A stretch of DNA of 64,000 nt from Pseudomonas sp. SJZ074. GTDB lineage: Bacteria > Pseudomonadota > Gammaproteobacteria > Pseudomonadales > Pseudomonadaceae. The notes under the pieces were generated by a model. It saw only the letters and a program-made list of their open reading frames with translations. It had not been told where the DNA came from and ran no database searches. Below are positions 62,065 to 64,000 of this stretch, piece after piece. Numbering within the stretch: the first letter of the stretch is position 1; each line of letters opens with the position of its first letter. The stretch lies in NCBI RefSeq assembly GCF_007828215.1, contig NZ_VIUE01000021.1, positions 48,790-112,789 of the forward strand, written 5' to 3'. The position numbers and the translations under genes were made by a program.

Positions 62065-62289
62065 GAAAACACCGCAAGGGAAAAAAAGCCCACTTTAGAC
62101 AGCTGGAGTGGCGTGGGCCAGGTGCGTAAATGACTGTTTGCCCGGAAAACGCGCACTTGGGACATGTTTGAGTGCCCGAGCGCTCATACCCAGGTATGAA
62201 CCGCTAGCACCGATGTAGAAATGTCCATCGTAGGCCCGTCCTTTACAGTGCATGACAGTGCATCCGGTTACGCGCCGGGGAGGTCCGTC

Positions 62290-63720
62290 ATGATCACGTT
62301 TGCGCAACATCATCCGCTGGTCTGTGGCGTCATTCTTATTTTGATCGACCTGGCGCTGTGGCAGTTCATCGGTGCTTCGCGACGTCATCTGCGGATGTGC
62401 GCACGTGTCGGCGTTTTCGTGATGTTCTGCTGGGTCATGACCGCCGGCGGCATCAGCCCGTTGCAACCTCCGCTATGGTCCGACGATGCGATTCTGAACC
62501 TGATGGGCACCGTGCTGGGCATCGGCTGGTGGCTGTTCGCGGCCAGGACGCTGACGGTGCTGCTGGGCAACGGCCTGTTGTCCCGGGTTGGCCACAGCGC
62601 GCGTTTGCTCCAGGACCTGATGGGCGCGGTCATTTTCCTGATCGGCATTATCGGCGCCGCGGCGTATGTCTTGCAGTTACCGGTCAAAGGGTTGCTGGCG
62701 ACCTCCGGAGCCATGGCGATCGTCGTGGGTCTGGCGTTGCAGAGCACCCTCAGCGACATGTTTTCCGGCATCGTGCTCAACACCACCAAGCCTTATCAGA
62801 TCGATGACTGGATCTCCATCGACGGCATCAAGGGCCGGGTGGTGGAGATCGATTGGCGCTCGACTCACCTGATGACCGATACGGGCGGCATGGCCGTGGT
62901 GCCCAACTCTCTGGCGGCCAAGGCGCGCCTGCTCAATTTCAGCCGGCCAGGGGACGCGCACGGCGTCAGCGTCTGCATCGCAGTGCCCAGCCATGTGCGC
63001 CCGCGTCGCGTCATCGATGCCCTGGAAAAAGCCTTGCATGGCACCCGGGCGTTACTGCCGGCGTTCTCCGCCAAGGCCTCGGTCAAGGCTTCCCATCTGG
63101 AATACACCGAATATGAGCTCAAGGGCTTCATCGCCTCGGCCAGGCACAAGACGGAAGTCTGCAACCTGATGTTCGACCTTGCCCATCGCCACCTCGAAGC
63201 CTCCGGTGTCATCTGGGGCAGTGGGCTGGGCGCTGAGCCCTGGAGCCGCCAGCGCCAGTTGTTGGAGGACGTGCGTATTTTCCGCGCGCTGGATAACGAT
63301 GAGCGCGCCCGTCTGGCCGACGACATGGCTCCGGTGGACTATCAGGCCGATGAGGTGATCCTGGCATTCGGTGAGGTTGCCGATTGCCTGATGGTTATCA
63401 GTAGCGGAGTGGTTTCCGTCTCGATCCATGACGGCGAGAAAATGGTCGAGGCCGGACGCATGGGACCAGGGGAAATCCTCGGTGAGGAGGGGATTCTGGC
63501 CGCCAATCCGTCGCGAGGCGAATTCCGTGGCATCACCAGCGGCCGGCTGTTCCGCATAGAAAAAAACGCCCTGTGCCGGGAACTGGTACACCTCGGCGAG
63601 TTGAAAGCGGCCTTGAGCAACCTGCAAGGCCAGCGCGAGGAAATCCGCGAGACCGTGGTCATGCAGAAAACCGTGGAGCCCAAGAGAAACCGCTTTCTAC
63701 AGTGGTTGAGGCACAGGTGA
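62290..63720 (+). CDS. MscS-type channel with C-terminal cyclic-nucleotide-binding domain
   Basis: A 476-aa membrane protein. Four or five helices (~5-150) lead into an MscS core: the pore helix region VKGLLATSGAMAIVVGLALQSTLSDMFSGIVLNTTKPYQIDDWISID (~134-180) and the beta domain GRVVEIDWRSTHLMTDTGGMAVVPNSLAAKARLLNFSRP. The C-terminal part (~335-450) is a cNMP-binding fold (ILAFGEVADCLMVISSGVVSV, GPGEILGEEGILAANPSRGEFRG). Such channels gate by cyclic nucleotides, with little or no tension response. The binding loop lacks the full classical FGE...R(T/S)A pattern, so its ligand is uncertain. GGGGAGG precedes the ATG. Confidence 0.9.
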   Translation: MITFAQHHPLVCGVILILIDLALWQFIGASRRHLRMCARVGVFVMFCWVMTAGGISPLQPPLWSDDAILNLMGTVLGIGWWLFAARTLTVLLGNGLLSRVGHSARLLQDLMGAVIFLIGIIGAAAYVLQLPVKGLLATSGAMAIVVGLALQSTLSDMFSGIVLNTTKPYQIDDWISIDGIKGRVVEIDWRSTHLMTDTGGMAVVPNSLAAKARLLNFSRPGDAHGVSVCIAVPSHVRPRRVIDALEKALHGTRALLPAFSAKASVKASHLEYTEYELKGFIASARHKTEVCNLMFDLAHRHLEASGVIWGSGLGAEPWSRQRQLLEDVRIFRALDNDERARLADDMAPVDYQADEVILAFGEVADCLMVISSGVVSVSIHDGEKMVEAGRMGPGEILGEEGILAANPSRGEFRGITSGRLFRIEKNALCRELVHLGELKAALSNLQGQREEIRETVVMQKTVEPKRNRFLQWLRHR

Positions 63721-63753
63721 ATGCACCACTCAGCATCATTGCAAACCGACCCA

Positions 63754-63906
63754 CCGCTTTCGCGAGCAGGCTCGCTCCCACAGAGGATCTGTGGGGGTAC
63801 GTTGGATCTGTGGGCGCCGGAAAAAACTGTGGGAGCGGGCTTGCTCGCGATGGCGGCTTCGCAGTCAATATCACATCAAGCTGACCCACCGCTTTCGCGA
63901 GCAAGC
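63754..63906. repeat. REP cluster, last unit interrupted
   Basis: An inverted unit (63757-63782, core AGGCTCGCT), a direct unit from 63829 (TGTGGGAGCGGGCTTGCTCG), and a second inverted unit whose sequence stops after CGCGAGCAAGC at 63906. The missing CCGCTCCCACA is replaced by foreign sequence at 63907. Confidence 0.88.
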
Positions 63907-64000
63907 TGTTCTGGTCAAGTTTTTCCGGACACCGATTACGGTGATCAAGCTGCCTGCTGCTCCATGGCTATTGGCGGCAGGTAGTTGTTATGGCTGTGGA
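63907..64000 (-). mobile_element. End of an IS3-like insertion sequence (runs off the window)
   Basis: From 63907 the sequence TGTTCTGGTCAAGTTTTTCC begins with TG, as IS3-family ends do, and breaks a REP unit. Inside lies the 3' end of a minus-strand gene whose product looks like an IS3 orfB transposase tail. The other end and any target duplication are outside the window. Confidence 0.7.
63945..64000 (-). CDS. IS3-family transposase, C-terminal end (cut by window edge)
   Basis: The last codons read HSHNNYLPPIAMEQQAA and then stop. H-S-x-x-x-Y-L-x-P is the usual ending of IS3-type orfB transposases (compare RPHSALGYLTP). The catalytic DDE residues lie outside the window. Only 17 residues can be seen, so the subgroup is unknown. 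Confidence 0.7.
   Translation of the reverse strand, partial: HSHNNYLPPIAMEQQAA

Noticed and set aside
63721..63944. Small frames over the REP cluster at the right end
   Set aside because: They consist of REP sequence in translation, which repeats in several places of the window.

Overview
The window is a high-GC gammaproteobacterial chromosome segment, almost certainly from the Pseudomonas fluorescens group. The evidence is the fused nuoCD gene, a monomeric NADP-isocitrate dehydrogenase back to back with a dimeric one, a bpt-aat pair beside clpSA, and many REP-type palindromes of the kind that scatter through intergenic gaps in fluorescent pseudomonads. No rRNA, tRNA, prophage or CRISPR array was seen.

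Layout. (1) 1-8789, minus strand: the 5' part of the respiratory complex I operon, nuoA-B-CD-E-F-G-H and the start of nuoI, with an unusual structured gap between nuoF and nuoG. (2) 8790-14673: a regulatory gap with a Fur-like site, a chemoreceptor, isocitrate lyase aceA with a long leader, and a small exported secretin-like protein. (3) 14666-39458: a housekeeping block whose order follows that known in enterics (roxA, purB, hflD, mnmA, nudJ, icd; then cspD, clpS, clpA, infA, aat, trxB, ftsK, lolA, rarA, serS). As I recall the E. coli order, phoPQ, lrp and cydCD are absent here, and idh, bpt, crcB and cysG are present. Inside it, at 19.7-21.2 kb, lies an AT-richer orphan gene flanked by REP elements and two short frames. 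(4) 39475-47543: a REP-rich stretch with a glutathionyl-hydroquinone reductase, the tusDCBE sulfur relay with a trpD2/ybiB-like gene, small hypothetical genes, two GNAT proteins in the window overall, ggt, an isochorismatase-fold hydrolase and the remains of a CAP-domain gene. (5) 47544-63720: accessory metabolism: an EamA exporter, a Tat-exported SMP-30 lactonase, a LacI-controlled divergent cluster (TAXI-TRAP transporter with DUF1850 on one side; MocA oxidoreductase, TIM-barrel isomerase and MFS permease on the other), a PL7 alginate lyase, L-lactate permease, a thioesterase and an MscS channel with a cyclic-nucleotide-binding domain. (6) 63721-64000: REP elements, the last cut by the end of an IS3-like insertion sequence that runs out of the window.

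How the parts work together. Isocitrate is handled by three enzymes within 14 kb (AceA, Idh, Icd), at the branch between the glyoxylate shunt and the TCA cycle that feeds complex I. ClpS, ClpA, Bpt and Aat together make a nearly complete N-degron pathway, lacking only ClpP. In the accessory region, a perfect LacI-type palindrome sits on the start point of a strong predicted promoter, and three catabolic or transport genes carry a perfect AAYAAYAA motif just before their ribosome binding sites. Together these suggest substrate-specific repression layered under Hfq/Crc catabolite control.

The best candidates for something undescribed are the LacI/TRAP/MocA/isomerase/MFS sugar cluster (substrate unknown), the orphan cassette at 19.7-21.2 kb, a possible short transcript and an overlapping leader ORF ahead of ftsK, and the structured nuoF-nuoG gap.
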